Assembly (NCBI RefSeq): GCF_900496995.4
Contig: NC_044022.1
Location: 13,282,938-13,346,937, forward strand
Direction of reading: 5' to 3'
DNA length: 64,000 bases
DNA from: Aquila chrysaetos chrysaetos
Lineage: Eukaryota; Chordata; Aves; Accipitriformes; Accipitridae
Part shown: positions 25,334-39,462 of the stretch, piece by piece
How positions within the stretch are numbered: the stretch's first letter is position 1
How the letters are laid out: each line of letters opens with the position of its first letter
Position numbers and translations under genes: made by a program
Notes under the pieces: model-generated
The model's database searches: none
What the model was told of the DNA's origin: nothing
The model's input: the letters and a program-made list of their open reading frames with translations, nothing else

Positions 25334-28300
25334 CCCGCCGGCCGGGCCCGGGGGTCCCTCGCTGCCTGCGCGGGCGCGGAGCGGGGCCGGAGGCCGCGGT
25401 AGCTCCCGCCGGAGGCGGAGAGGCGGCGGCGGCGGGACAGGTGCTGGCGGGCAGGGCTGGGGGGGTGGGTGGCCGGCGGTGCGGGGCTGGGCTGGGCTGG
25501 GCTGGGCTGGGCTGGCTGCCGCGGCCGGCGGGAGGTGCCGCTGCCCGGCCGCTGCGCCCCGGCTGGGGCAGAGCCCGTGGCGGGACCCGCTCGTGGGCAG
25601 CCGCGGTGCGGACTCGGTCGCCTTTCCTCGTCTTCCCCGGTGGAGGAGCGGGGTGACGGTGTCGGGGAAAGACGGAGCAGCAGCGGCAGCACCCCCGTGC
25701 CCGGCTGGCTGAGGTCTCTTTCCTCGGCGCAGACCGTGGTACCTGCCCCGCCGTAAGGGAGGCGAAGGATGGCTTCAGCTCGCTGCCGAGAGAGGTGCGA
25801 GAGGCGTCGGTTGTACTTAAAACTAACGGTGTCTAATGGGTTTAATACAGTCACAGAAATTTTAACTCCTACGATCAGTTGCTCCCACAGAGAGAGTGCC
25901 CATTACCGGCGCGTTCGTAAAACCATAATCCTTTCATTGCTGCGTTTTGTCAAAATCATCCAGCCTCGGGTAATTTCATTCTCGAAGTTTTGCCAGATAG
26001 TTACCATTTAAAGTAGGGTGTAAGACGTATGCAATAAAAACTAAATGAAACCTAAATTATAAAGGTTCCAGGAACCGCAGTTTTTAACATCCAGGTCAAT
26101 TGACATTCAGTGTTGACAGTGTCCCTCTGGTTATGTGTTGTCAGCATGACTTCTATAATTACCACTTGTTAATGCTTCTGAGGAGAAGCTATCCCGCAGA
26201 GGGGGAAAATGGTTATTAAGCAATGCGAGATGAGTCCTAAAATCTCAGGTGATTACCAGAAGATGTGTATTTTCTTTTGTACAAATTGTGTTTTATTGCT
26301 TAACTGGTAAATTCCAGTTATCAACCTCTCCTAATTTTTGCTGTTTTATCTATGAGAAACTTACCAGCTACTTGCCAACTACCTGCCTATAGAAAAGGAA
26401 TAACAGCAACGAAACTGGCAACACTCACAGTGTTTGATTATTTATAAACTCAGCTAAGAAAAACCAGAGTTTTCAGAATTCACTGCTGTATTCCTATTCC
26501 TAAGTGTCTTTTTAGAGTGGTAATTCAGTATGCTCATGTATCTATAAGAGTATACATTATTGCACAGTGGACTTAAACCCCATCTCAAAATAGATGAATG
26601 CATCTGTCAAATGAATGCTTTCTGAAGAAAAAACCTCATGATGGTTAGTTCAGAGATTGGTTCTGACTAGTGGACTTCAGCTTTGAACAAGTACCGTGAT
26701 TCTGAAGTTCCTTTGCCGTGTACTCATTTGGAATGGTTGTGCAGCTATGAGAGGATATATCTTTCATAAGTGATTCAAAGCATCTCTTAAAACAAAAACT
26801 GCAAGGTCTGTGGGGTGCTGATATTTTCACTTCAGCAGTATAAGCCTGTGCTAGTGGCTCTTGGTCCAGCCCACGAGTGTGGAGATTGCTTCTCATCATC
26901 TCACAGTGGCTATAAGGAAAGCCTACATCCTAATCAAGTTGCTTTGTAGAACCAGGGTAGGTAGGACTAAATGCAGGAATTTATCTCCAATTATGCCATG
27001 TCAAGGCCTTAGATGACTGATTCTATGGTACAGGAAGGTCCAGGACCCTGGAGTCCTTCCCTGATGGAAAGTGTTTCCATCAGTCTTTGAGAGAATAGAC
27101 AGAAACTACCCGATACATGTGGTGGGTATAAATTTGAGGAAAGTGCCCCTTCTCAAATTTATATAATCGCTACTAAAAAGGGTGCTTTAGTGGGCAGTGC
27201 TTGTTTTTTACATGCATGTTAGGCATGGGGAAGCTGTCCTTTGGGGCCTCTCTGGATGTGGAAAGGAGCCGCTTCACAGACGCCTGTAGACAATGCCTAC
27301 ACGCAACCGCTGTTTTGAATTTTGCTGCCTAAATTCCACCTACATCATATTTTAGGTACATTTTGCAGATCTGTCTTTTCAGACAGAAATCATTAGTTTT
27401 ACTAGTGGCATTCATATGGCCAAGAACATAATCAGATGGCCCATGTTTAGGATATACTGTTTATAATCTTTGTCATCTACATGCAGTAAGAATACTTTTC
27501 TCTACTGTATTTGAAAATCCTCACATGACCAGTATTTCCTGATGTTATTATGGTAGAGAGTATAAATGAATTTTACCTTGTATCTGTAGAGTCATAAGAT
27601 CTCTGGAGATCCTGAGGATACTGCTGATGAAGGGCATGTATTACCCTGACAGATAAATGATGTAAAATCAGTATTTCATGTGCTGTGAATCTACTTGGAC
27701 TCAGTGTGCATGCCTTATCAAGTCTGTCCATACATGGTTTGTCAGTGTTTATTCTTTAGCTACTTCTCCAAAAATGTGGAGCTGGTCATGCTGTCAGATG
27801 CCATATTTTTTCTTGAAGTCCTTGTATGAATCTTTGGTGCTCATTGGATTACAAGTCTAAACCATGGGGTCTGTGGGTCTGTCCACTGAGATAGAGCTAC
27901 GTGTCCTTTGAGATCGAGTGGTACGTCTGTGCTTAAATGCAAACACAAGAAAATAACCCTCCAGATTACATTGTTTGATGTATTAAAATGTTTCAACTAA
28001 AGCTACTTACATTTCACTTAGAGTATTTCTTGGTATATCCAATTGCTAAGGGTATTTTTTTCAAACTAAGTGGAAAACGATAGGCTTCATTTGCATGTGC
28101 AAAAATGCCCCAAGGACATCTCATGTGATGGTGATTAATGCAAAACAGTAAGGCGGAGTACAGCTGATGTCCAGAAACAGCTGAAGTGTACCTCCTTTCA
28201 AACATTACTGAGAGGGTAACACGCTTACTGGTGTAATATGGCATGTGACTGTTGCTTGAAAAGTAGTCTGATACCAAGGAATAGTTTTCCTCAAGTGGCG

Positions 28301-31300
28301 ATTTAGTGCTTATGCTGATGTTATTGCATGTGTTGTTTGTAGAACATGTCTTTCATGTGTTGCTTTGTGACTGCCTTTAAGTGGTTTAGTGGCTGGCTAA
28401 TAAAAAAAAGAAAAACATTTTAAGAGAACTATTTCTTGTATTTGTAGATAAAGCCCTAATCCATCAAACTACTACTTTAGTTCAGTGGTGTTACTCCTCA
28501 CCCTTGATATCCAGTCCCTTTATAACAGCAAATAATTGTCTGTTTAATAAAAGACATTGAGATTGCCTTTTTACTTTTTTCCCCCCAGGTGATTTTTCAC
28601 ATGATTCATTAATTGCAGAATAGCCTGGTCACATTAAAAATCAGAATAATTGTCAGTGATCAGCCCAGCTGGCTTGATGTTGTGTCAATGAGTTCAGCAG
28701 CACTGATTGGGTTATTCTGTTATATTTAGGCTGAGACAGTATAGTGTGCTTAAATATTAAATTACCTGTACATTGGAAAAAGATTTGAAATACTAACCTG
28801 TCAATGTTAACTGACTCTGTGAGTAGCAAGAGACTTGACAGACTTACTCATATATTCGAGGCTCTGAGTTTTAGTACTCGTGCTTAACAATGTGCATTGT
28901 ATGAAATGAGTGTGAATTCAGTACCACTCTTTCTGAAGAACAGCTTTATTGTGTCCGAGGTAGCTGCTGCCTTTGTTGCAAACAAGACTTCAGCAAGGTA
29001 CCTAGGGCTTATCAGCCGTGCCAAGTAGGGTCACACAGTCTTTTGGCAGTAAGTGGATAGAAGACTCTTACCTTTATTTGCAGTATGGTGCTAAATGAAA
29101 TTCTAATGGGATTTTGTGCTGAAAAATCTTGCTTTTCTTTTGAATTCAGAACCTTTGGGAGGAAAAACGTACTTCAGGCTATCTGTAGAATTTGTAATTC
29201 AATGGTTTCCAAAAGTTAAGGCTACTTTTTAAGAATGAAATAATTGTATATTAGAAATGATATCTAAGTAAACACTTTCTAGTAGTCCTCTTCCATCTAG
29301 TCATCAAGTTTTGTCCCTAACGTATCAAAAAAGACATTGTGACATACGTGTCAGAAGATTGCCTCCAGAAGTACAAAAATGTGGATACATTTCTTTTTTC
29401 CTCTTGTTTCATTGGCAAAGAGCCCGGTTTTGTAGTTTAAAACAAGATAGAAAGTGCATTTTAAGGTCTAAGCCCAAATCTGAGTGCTGATGTGCAGTGG
29501 GATTTGAATGTGATAGTACTTGTATGTAAACTTCCCTGCTGAAAAAATGTTATTGAAGAACAGATTGTCAGCTTACTGAACTAGTGAGAATACACTAATT
29601 CAGTCAGACATCTGGTTATATTGCTTATTTATACTTTCAAATATTTTGCATGCTGAAAAATAAATATGTTTTCTTAGACACGTGAGGAAGGATAATTATG
29701 CATTAAAATGTCAGTTGTAAAGTAAATGAGGCACACAAATTATCAGATGAAAACAGGGGAAAAAAGGGTTCTGATGTGCATAACTGCCTTGAGGCGTAGA
29801 TTATTCCTCAGCTTTTGTGGTTTTCAGATCAAGTGTTTCTCAGCACTATCAAACCCAATACATAGTTTAAAACCCTTTCTTTGTTAAATAATATGTTTAA
29901 TAATTTCTTTCCTCCCTGCAATACAGCAGTTTCTGCTGTTGGTGTAACATAATTTTTATCTCCAGCCTCAACTATCTTGCTTGAAATGACCTGTAAAATT
30001 ATCTTCCAGACTCTTCATTAGACATAATCTCTTCAGGGAGTACTGTGCAGTGTGGCAGCTGTGTTTCAGATTGCTAGTCTCTTTGCTGAGATGCTATGTC
30101 CTCTGAAAATATGTTGCAATAGTTTTGTTGATAGCAAAAACGTACAAGAGTTAGTATGGAGGGGGGGTCATTTCCTTTTATAGCCTAGTGGATGGAATAC
30201 TTTCCTATGAATTAGGACTAATGGACCTACTTCCTACTGGGCACAGGAAAATCATGTCTGGGTCTCTCATATTCTGGGTGACTGAATTTAATCCCCAAAA
30301 TCTTGGATAAAAGAACATCACCATTATTACCAAGCCCCCGAAAATCCAGCGTGTAGTTCCTTCTGCATTTCCTACAAGTATCTGGAAGAGAATGCTTCAC
30401 TTTGAACTGAAGATATGCTTAATGTTGAGTTCTGCTTTTTTTCCCCCTAAATACATTTTTTTAATCTGAACGAAGAATAACAAATACTTTGTTTTAAATC
30501 AAAAAGAAATATATTTATTTTGATATTTCAGCCTGACAGACTAATTAGTAAAAAAAAATTGGTCACATGGTCTGATGTTTCCTGCCTCATCAGAAATGAG
30601 GAAAAAAGAAACCATAACCGTGTTTTTGGGGGGTAAGACATTCAATAAAGGTTTCTTTTAAAAGACTGGCAGAGCAGACTGGCAATATTTATTTCACCTT
30701 GGTAAGCTAAGGTCTGTTGCTAGTGAGTACTGTTCTAGCTTACCTGTGCAGCTCAGTCCGTAAAGTGCATGATAGTGGCCAGGGATAGGTGCTGGTTTGG
30801 TGGTCTTCAACATGCTCTGTTCTGGCACATCCCTGAAGCAGACTTAGTATTCTGTAGATGGAGTTTTCTACCAGATCATTTTATGCTTTGAAGCTGTTTG
30901 AAAAAACAGTGAGTTTATGCAGAAACTGGTACACAGCCTAAAAATTAGCTCTCAAAGGTGAATTGAACCACATATGTTCAGTTTTGGTGAAGACTTGCAG
31001 GATTTGTTGTTAAGCACTTTCGTATTCACTGCATATGCTCACTAATTTGAAAGTGAACTTCTTCTGGTCAGCTATATTACCTGAATGGTTTCCTATGCTA
31101 ATACTTCATAATCAACTTTGCTTGACCCATTGCAGTATTTCTGTAGGTTTATTTGTACCCATTCTTAAGAAAAGGGTATATTTGTGGATCACTCTTATGT
31201 AGTTACCGAACAAATGAAAGTCACCTCCCTGTGGGACCTAATTTTATAAAACTGGAAGCCTTCCATGTAAATATAAGTAATTTGTTAAATTTGCATGAGG

Positions 31301-34300
31301 AAGGTGAGTAGTGATTAAGAAATGTGTGGGATGTGTATGGCATACTTTTCACTGTAAATGTTAATAACAAGTGTGCTCTTTGTCAAACACCCTCCTAGCA
31401 GCACTTGCCACCACAGAAGCTGAAGGTTATAATAACTGGCTACTTGAAGAATTCCTGCCAGCTTTCAGTATCCCCAAATAAAGGTGACTTGGCATGGTGG
31501 GTCTACCTCATCATGCTGTGTTTAGACTTCCCAGCTCTGCAAACATGAGCAAAAGAAAATTTTGGCAGTTAAACTACATTCATCAAATTCTTTATAACTT
31601 GGTTTCATACCTCAAACTGTGATGCAGTGCAAGGCAATGACTTAGCAAAGGGCTTTAATCTTAAAGTGCATAAAATGAGTCTTACATACATGTCTGTGCA
31701 CATACTTGTGAGTGTAGACACTCGCTCAGAGCCTACTCAACAGGAGGCTTAAAGGATTTGCGTTGATAAGCAGTATTTAAATGTAAGTTTTGATAATTAA
31801 ATGTGAACAAAAAGCTTAGTGATAATTAAATTACATGCAGTTTTCTCTGGAATGGATTAACATTTTTATCTTGCAGTAGAATGGCTATTATTTGTTTAGC
31901 AATGACAACTTACATACATAATCAAGTATAATATTTTTAGCAAAATATAAGTTATTGAATATAATGTGAAGATGACTAATTAAAGTCTGGGTTTATTTTC
32001 TATAACATTTCTATATAACTACACTTTTTCATACTGTTAGTACAATTGACAGCACAGGTCTATTGTCCTGCCCAACATAACATATCTAAATAAACATTTG
32101 TCAATCTTAGGAAAAAAAAAAAAAAGTAAGCTTTGGCATTAGGAATGAAATGTGAGATTGTGTACAAGAACCCCAAGTAAGTGGAGTGGAAGAGGAACCG
32201 CATATTAAGAATTGTCATTTTAGGTGGGTTCTCAAAGCTATGTGGGGCATGTGGATAGCTTCTTTTCTGCAAGAGTTCAATGTAATTTCATTTTGTTTAA
32301 AAAAGTTACTAATTTTGACAAAATGGCAGTGTTGTGGATGTGGATTTGCTGGCTTTGTTGTGGATGGGCCACTTTTTTTAACGTGGAATAGTAGTGATGA
32401 AATAAACACGACAAATAGTAATAATAACAATAATAATCGTGAATCACCAAGAAGTAAATGTGATGCCCGCCTCTTTGCTCAAACATTCCTTCAGTAGTGC
32501 CCTCAGTCATACCACTGCTAATGTTCTCCCTTATAAATCATTAATTAAAAACAAAACCAACCTTGCCCACTGCCAGCTCAGAAGAATGTGACTGGAGTTC
32601 TTTTTTGCCCTTAGAAATTGATTAAATACTGGGTTTGCTGTCAGTATTTACCTTAGCGAAGAGATTAAAGAACTGAGGGATTTTTAAAATTGTTTAGTGT
32701 CTGTGAGGCCTTCCCATGCTGTTAGAAAGAAGTATCATGAACCAAAAGATCATGGTTGATGCAAATTGGATTTAAAAATACCCCAGAAAACAGAGTACAG
32801 ACAAGGTCTGTATGATGCAGCGCTAGCAATTTTACAGAATATTCAGACTGGAGAATTTCCATGAAACTTTGCTGCTTTGTTACCAAATCTTGAATGAAAC
32901 AGTGCATCTCTTACAAATGGCACCTCATATTCTTTTGAGTTAAGTCCTGGTCTGTTGAAGGTAGTGGAGTTTTGCTGGATAGCCCAGGTGTTTAGCAGGT
33001 TCATATTACAAATTGACTCAGTTGTAAATGACCAGCAGCAGCAGGCCCTCCTGACCACGTGCACAAAGAGCCGTTCCAACAGACTTACGCTTGGCTCAGT
33101 TGTGGTACGTCAGCAGTTGAGCACATGAAAGGTTTTAATCCCTGAGCTGCACAGGAGACCTCATATATTTCTAATGAGATGCTGGTTAATTGCTGCTAAT
33201 AAGGGCAAACTACTATGGAGCCAGTTGACTTGTTACTTTGAAAAGAGAGGACCTTGATTTCACCATGATGTGTAGGGACCCACCACGTGCAAGCAGGCAG
33301 TCTCTAACTCGGAGCTAGACAGTAACTAGCTGGAGACTGAGGAGGTTTTGAAAAGACTTGGCAGCCACAGCCATCCTGGTTACTCCTGAAACATTATTTT
33401 TATGCATCCTGATCAGCTCAACTAGCAGATAGGTATGTGCCCAGGAGACCGACAGGCTGGACCACAGGGCTGGTCTGTTGCCTCCCATCTTCTTCTGTCA
33501 GCACTTACGTTAGTTCAAATGGACGCTTAGTTGTGTGGATTTTCCTCCTGGCCCGGTCTGAGTTTCTCCTGTCGTGCACATTGACTGAATTTAGGAATGA
33601 TGACTGATTGCTTAGAAGCCTTTCAAAAGGGAAGATTCCCTCATCTTTGAGGAGTGATTTATATTTTCTTTCTCTTCTGTAAGATTTTTGCCTGCGGTGT
33701 ACATGTTTCAGCTGTTCTAGACATGATTTTTCTCCCCTTTTAGAACAGGTAGCCAGGTCAGACTGCTAAACTTTGTTAGTCCTACTCTGTGTACACATCT
33801 TAGGCCTGCCAAGTGGTAATAATCCAATACTTGGCGCTTATTTTAAGGCTGTTTAAGTGCATTGCAAACGGACGCGTTGCACATAGTCCAGCTGTCAGCC
33901 TTCCAGCCACTGGGTGCTTGGCAACAGAGAGCACGGTTCTTACAACAGCAGTGTTTTAAGTCATGGATTGTGTCAATGCAACACCTCTACAGCACCTGGC
34001 ACATTGCAGGGGAATGGAACAGTGGTACCACCACACCAGCATGAATCCAGGAAATACTTTTAACTGAGGCAGAGCTTGTGGGAGGATGCTTTGGGAACTG
34101 GCATCACGAAGCTCGGAAGGTCTGTGCCATTGAGACTCACGCCGTGAACGTCACGATTACCATTTCTCTGCTAATCATGGTGTGGGAAAGTGCCTTCCCT
34201 TCCCCATGTGCCCACACACATGCCGAGTAACACGTAGCAGATGCACACTTATGAGTGGGGGCTTGTGATAGGGACAGTGTCTGATATGTCTGATCACTTA

Positions 34301-35125
34301 GTGGGCTCCTGCGTCCATCCCACACAAAACAGCTGAGCTCGAGAGATGTGTGTCCCACCACACAGGGAGGTTAACGCTATGAAAGATCCAGATATTAGTT
34401 AAAATAGTGAGTTGTAGGGTTTTTTTCTAACCATTTGCAGTATGTGCCAATGTTTACGGTCACATTCTGTGAGTTTCTAACCATGTTTAGTGATTTATGT
34501 GGGATCAGAACCATTATATTGATTCTTTTTTTTTGTAATCCTTTCAGAAAACACAGTGACCTTCTTTGAGAATTGTTCCTAACCAACTGTTTTTCATGAC
34601 TGAACACTATAAACCAATTTTCCCTTCTGTTTTGCAATGCAATAATTTATTTTCTATATTAGTTTAGTTCCACTGTGCTAATCTTTGTTTTTATGCATTA
34701 TTTCCTTAAGCTAATTCAAAATTACTTTCAATTTTCAAGTGTTTTTTAAAAATTATTAATGAAATATCACATGTACTAGAAATTTCTAGTTTATTACCTG
34801 CAGTTGCTAAGTTTGTTGGATTATACATGAGTTGAAGATATATTTCTTTTTTTTTTCTTGCTGGATTTATTAATTTATAGTTAAATCCAGTAAACCTTCT
34901 ATGATGCAAATATATTAAGTACAGAAAGATTTTGAAATGGTAATTTAAAGGTTATAGAGCTTTATTTTGGGCACACGTGGGAGAGGAGTCTTTTTAGAAG
35001 TGAATATAAATGTATATAATACTAGTGGCACTTATTTAAAGGGAAATCCCATGCTGTGAGAACTCTCGAGCTTCTCTTAGCTAAGAAGTGAAGGATGAAT
35101 CTGTATGCTCGTGGATCTACCTGCA
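25334..35125 (+). other. Presumed intron 1, proximal part
   Basis: From the donor at 25328 the sequence leaves the CpG island by about 25790 and becomes AT-rich. Apart from the pentamer tract, no repeat family or exon is recognised. Frames such as 26645-26899 minus, 28014-28277 minus and 32186-32497 plus carry no domain. A run of 14 A lies at 32112-32125. Enhancers are common in such long first introns, but none can be named here. Confidence 0.55.
25483..25514. repeat. (GGGCT)n tandem repeat in early intron 1
   Basis: Six or so copies of GGGCT lie about 150 bp after the splice donor, still within the CpG island. Four closely spaced G-triplets on the + strand make it a candidate G-quadruplex former. 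It produces the repetitive Gly/Trp/Ala/Leu frames seen on the + strand here, which are not genes. Confidence 0.88.
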
Positions 35126-35715
35126 TGTCGTGGTTTAACCCCAGCCAGCAAACAAGCACCACGCAGCTGCTCATTTACCCCCCTCACAGTGGGATGGGGG
35201 AGAGAATCAGAAGAGTAAAAGTGAGAAAACTTGTGGGCTGAGATAAAGACAGTTTAATAGGTAAAGCAAAAGCCACACACACAAGCAAAGCAAAACAAGG
35301 AATTCATTTACTGCTTCCCATCAGCAGGCAGGTGTTCAGCCATGTCCAGGAAAGCAGGGCTCCATCACGTGTAACCGTTACTTGGGAAGACAAATGCCAT
35401 CACTCCAAGTGTCCCCCCCTTCCTTCTTCCCCCAGCTTTTATTGCTGAGCATGACGTCGTATGGTCTGGAATATCCCTCTGGTCAGTCGGGGTCAGCTGT
35501 CCCAGCTGTGTCCCCTCCCAGCTCCTTGTGCCCCCCCAACCTCCTCGCTGGTGGGGTGGGGTGAGAACCAGCAAAGCCTTGGCTCTGTGCAAGCACTGCT
35601 CAGCAGGAACGAAACATCCCTGTGTTATCAACACTGTTTTCAGCACAAATCCAAAACATAGCCCCTTACTAGCTACTATGAAGAAAATTAACTCTGTCCC
35701 AGCAAAACCAGTACA
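35126..35715 (-). mobile_element. Solo LTR (family B), minus orientation
   Basis: This is a complete minus-strand LTR of about 590 bp. On the + strand it begins TGTCGTGGTTTAACCCCAGC and ends CCCAGCAAAACCAGTACA. Read on its own strand it has the AATAAAAGC promoter-like box (complement of 35437-35445) and the related 3' end GGTTAAACCACGACA shared with family A. The flanks CTGCA (35121-35125) and CTATA (35716-35720) agree at three of five positions, differing by two transitions, which suits an aged 5-bp target duplication. No retroviral genes accompany it. Short frames on both strands are LTR sequence. Confidence 0.9.
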
Positions 35716-38700
35716 CTATACCACATCCGCTGCCTGGCTTTTGCTTTCCTCTGTCCTGTAGGAGCACATGGACTAGGATGGTTGCTCAGAGGGTTCATGC
35801 TCATGTATAAGTTCAACCTGTACCAGGAAGGTGAAATTAAATTAACTCCGGTGCAGTGGGATGCTTGAGGGCATTTGCAGTAGAAATTCTAAAATTTCCA
35901 TGAGATGTACAAGTCCTGCTCTCACTAAATTATCTGACAAATTAGATGCAAAGAGCAGGCTGCTGGATGGTAGCAATGACTCTTCCCCTCTGTAGCTCTT
36001 ATTTTCCTCTCCCTTTAAGAACAAGTTTCCTATTCATTTCTCAAGACAGTTTTTGAAGACTGCTGCTTTCATAGCTTTCTCAAGTGAGTCTTAGAATCAT
36101 ACTTCTCCCCTTACAATGTACTATTTTATTTTAATCTCTTTCTGTAAGTGTAGAAATCTGAACTGAAAAATGCAATGAACATTAAGAAAAATGGGATCAA
36201 AGTGTGGTAGTGCTAACAAAAGCTAGTTAATACAACTTCATTTTCTGGTAGTGGGGATGGAATTTTCCAAAGATACTAGATATTTTGTATGGCCTCCCAT
36301 TAGCATTCTTACTTCAGGGTCTTAAAAACTAAAAGCACACAACATCAACATCACTGGAAAGTTTGGGCTGCAGTCCGTGTTACTGTTCTGAGTCCCATGC
36401 AGATCGGTGAGATTGAAAGTCTGTGCCAGCCTCTTGCTGGCCAGGAAAGGCTAAGGAGTTACAGCAACATGGCAGGTACTGTGAAGGAAGAATAGCTGTA
36501 TCTTGAACTGACCTCTAAGCAACAAATAAAACAAGCAAAAATTAGAGTGGGAGAGGAACGTAAGTTTCTGTAGATACAGTCTATTCTATTTAAAACATTT
36601 TGTAGGGCACGGCTAACAAAAAAGTCAGCAATAGCAGTATCTCTAGAAGGTCTGCAGAATGAACCACTGCCTACGGTACAAAGCGGTAGAAGTTAATGTT
36701 CTCCACTTTTCTTCAGAAAAGAATTTTAGAGGATTAAGTCAGAAAGCTATTTAATCATTTAGCAACATCTGATGTGAGCACATTGGTAGGTAAACAGCAA
36801 CTGATGTGATAGTGAAATTTCAGCACTGCTTTGTATGATAAAATAATAATGATCTTACCTAACAAGCTGATATATAAAATATACTCTGGGATTTCTTACC
36901 CCAAAGCCACTTCCAGCCTAAAATCAGCAACTGCGTTTAATACATAACAGGAAGGGAAACTTAAAAAAGGATCTAGGCAGGGATTTACAGAGATGGCAAG
37001 GCTAATGCCTCTTAGTCTTACAAAGCTGTCTGAGGATCTTTAATGACCTGAGGTTTCCAAGTTATTGATTTTTACATCAAATCTGAAAAAACAGCAGAAA
37101 TTTCCCTAGTTATCAGTGAGAGCATTGATAACACCTTAAAGGGAAAGAATATCCTTTGTGGATTAACCAGCTTCAGTTCGTGCAGGATTTGTGACATGTC
37201 TCCATGAATCAATGAGGAAGGTGCTGGTACAGGAGTAGCAGCCCTGCTGGGTATCTGTGTGCTTTTTCTGACCTCTGGCTGTGACAAGACTGAATGACTC
37301 CCAGCATGCAGGTCTTGATACCTCCAGAAGGCCAGAAAAGGCATGGAGGTACATAGCGAGGAGGAGGGGAAATAGGGGGGCCCACTGTGGGTGGATATGG
37401 TGCAGTTCCTATCTGGTTTTCCTTTTCATTGAAACTCGAGTGTGGGGTGGGTGGGCTGGTGCATGTCCAGGTATCACCTCAAAGACAGCATGCATGGATG
37501 CATACAGGAAGGTGCAGGAACTTGAGAAGTCTCCTAGTGTTGGTAAAATATGAACAACTTCTGATTGCTTCATATTCTTGAGTTCATGAATTCCTGATTT
37601 CATGAGTCTTGAACTTCTAGATCAGGTCCTAGATATTGCATGTTGTGGATCAAGCATAGTAGGATTGACAGAAACTCCACATCCATCCATGGTTTGTTTT
37701 CAAATCCTATAACCTTTAGCAAAAATGTCAGGAACTTTACCATCTTCTTTTGCTTTTGGTTTAGACACGGGATTTGAGGTTGGAAGGTGGAAATCCTGCT
37801 GATACCTGCTTTTATCTCGGTGGTGGTCTTCAGGCTTTTCCCTTAGTTGAAGACTGCTGCTGGGGTGGCAGGAATGGCAACAAATGTAGGAGAGGCCGAG
37901 GGATTTGTCTGAAATGAAGCATCCAGCCTGACCTCGTGGTCTGGTCTCCTTCTGTAGTGCGTGAAAGAGACAGGCCCCCTCAGGGGCTAGTTCATTAGAT
38001 CTGTTTCAGAACTGGGTGAATCATGCTGGTGACTAAAATATTGTGGAAGGATTGTTGATGAATAGCAAATCTATAGTCCACAACACACAGATGCACTGCT
38101 GCTAACTTCAGTGGGATTTGTGTTCATATACCTGTGGAGAACATTATCCTCAGTCTTTAATATCCCTGAATATATATTTTGTCCCGAGTTTCACTGTTTG
38201 TGTTGTAGTGTCTATCAATAATCGAAAGTTTAAATAAGGAAGAAAAGATGATGGATTTCAGGAACAGACTATAGAAATGAGAAATATGTGATTACAGTGA
38301 AAACCAGCATGTTATTCTTTGACCAAGGCTAAATTCTGATATGTATTTATATATGGATGGATTTTCTGACATTTGCCTACTGAACTACACAACACTTGGA
38401 TCGACTTAATTTTTTTGAGAGAAAATTTTGAGAGAATTAGGAGGGATATTTTGCATGTTAATCATCTGCACTGCATTAGTGAACAGCAGGAAGAAGGACA
38501 TGATATATAGACCTAACATCTTTATCTTTTAACAAAAGGAATTTTGTTTCAGTTCTTAAATTAAAATTTGAGCTAAGCAATTAGAGTGTAATCCTTCATT
38601 TTCATTAAAAGCTTCACTTACAATTTACAAAAGTATTAAATCTGATTATTTTAAAAATAAATTGTAATGATAGAGTCCGTAAGCATCACCAAAGATTTTG

Positions 38701-39400
38701 CAGAATTTCAGTTCCTGTTTCCTGATTTTTCAGTTGGTCGGCATAGATAAAGTAGTATTGTTAGTTGTGATGTAACTTTGTCTCAAAATAGAATTTCTTA
38801 CAATTAAGGCTGTTTACTTACATTCTGTAATGTCAGATCGTGTTCTGTCCTCTTGAGTTACACGCATGGCTCACCGACATAACCTTTAATTAATTTAATG
38901 CTTCTGCAGTCTGCATGCAGGCTAGTACAGGCTGAAGTTGAGAAAGTACCTAAGTTGTAAATAAGATTTTGCTCTGCAATTATTTAAAATTGTAAAACAT
39001 TAATTGCATAAAATTTGCATAAAGTTTACATAGAAAACAGGATCATTTTCTGTTCAGGAATGAATGGAAGTCTGCATTTTCAATATCTTATGACCTGAAT
39101 GTTCACCCAAACTTATTTTCCTCCATTCATAGATTATTTACATGTATATAGGTTTTTGTTTCAAGTGGCTAGCAACTGTCCCTGGGGTTTAAGGAAGGAT
39201 CCTGCCCACTACTAATCATAGGGTAGCATGCCATTTTCTCCTCAAGGCTGAAAGACACTAACAATACAAGTCTCATTCAGAGACATGAGGACAGTTTTGG
39301 AGAATCAGAATTGCATGAGAGATGAGGCAGCAAAATGTCTTTTCTGAGTGAGAGGTAATTTCTGAGTATTTATTACTTTATCTGGAATATTTTTTAAAAA

Positions 39401-39462
39401 TATCCCAATATTATATTGGGAGAGGAGTAAATATATCAACATTATGTTGGGAGAGGAGGAAT
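39401..39462. repeat. Imperfect tandem duplication, period 31
   Basis: Two adjacent copies share TTGGGAGAGGAG and similar upstream bases (CCAATATTATA in the first, TCAACATTATG in the second). The copies differ by a few substitutions. This is probably replication slippage; no function is suggested. Confidence 0.75.

Larger units (their letters stand above)
24400..25790 (+). promoter_or_regulatory. CpG island promoter
   Basis: A sharp block of GC-rich, CpG-dense DNA stands out from AT-rich flanks on both sides. It contains Sp1-type GC boxes (GGGGCGGGG around 24710-24720; GGGGCGGGC around 24986) and two pentamer repeat tracts (25003-25032 and 25483-25514). No TATA box is visible near the expected start, as usual for CpG-island promoters. 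The island straddles the first coding exon (ATG 25185) and its splice donor. The long frames on both strands within the island, including 403 codons on the minus strand (24643-25854), reflect few AT-rich stop codons and are Arg/Gly/Ala/Pro-rich shadows. Transcription start sites cannot be placed exactly; bidirectional activity is possible. Confidence 0.9.

Noticed and set aside
24643..25854. 403-codon minus-strand open frame and other long frames in the CpG island
   Set aside because: Composition is Arg/Gly/Ala/Pro-rich with no domain. Such frames arise because AT-rich stop codons are scarce in CpG islands. The + strand exon with a donor explains the locus better.
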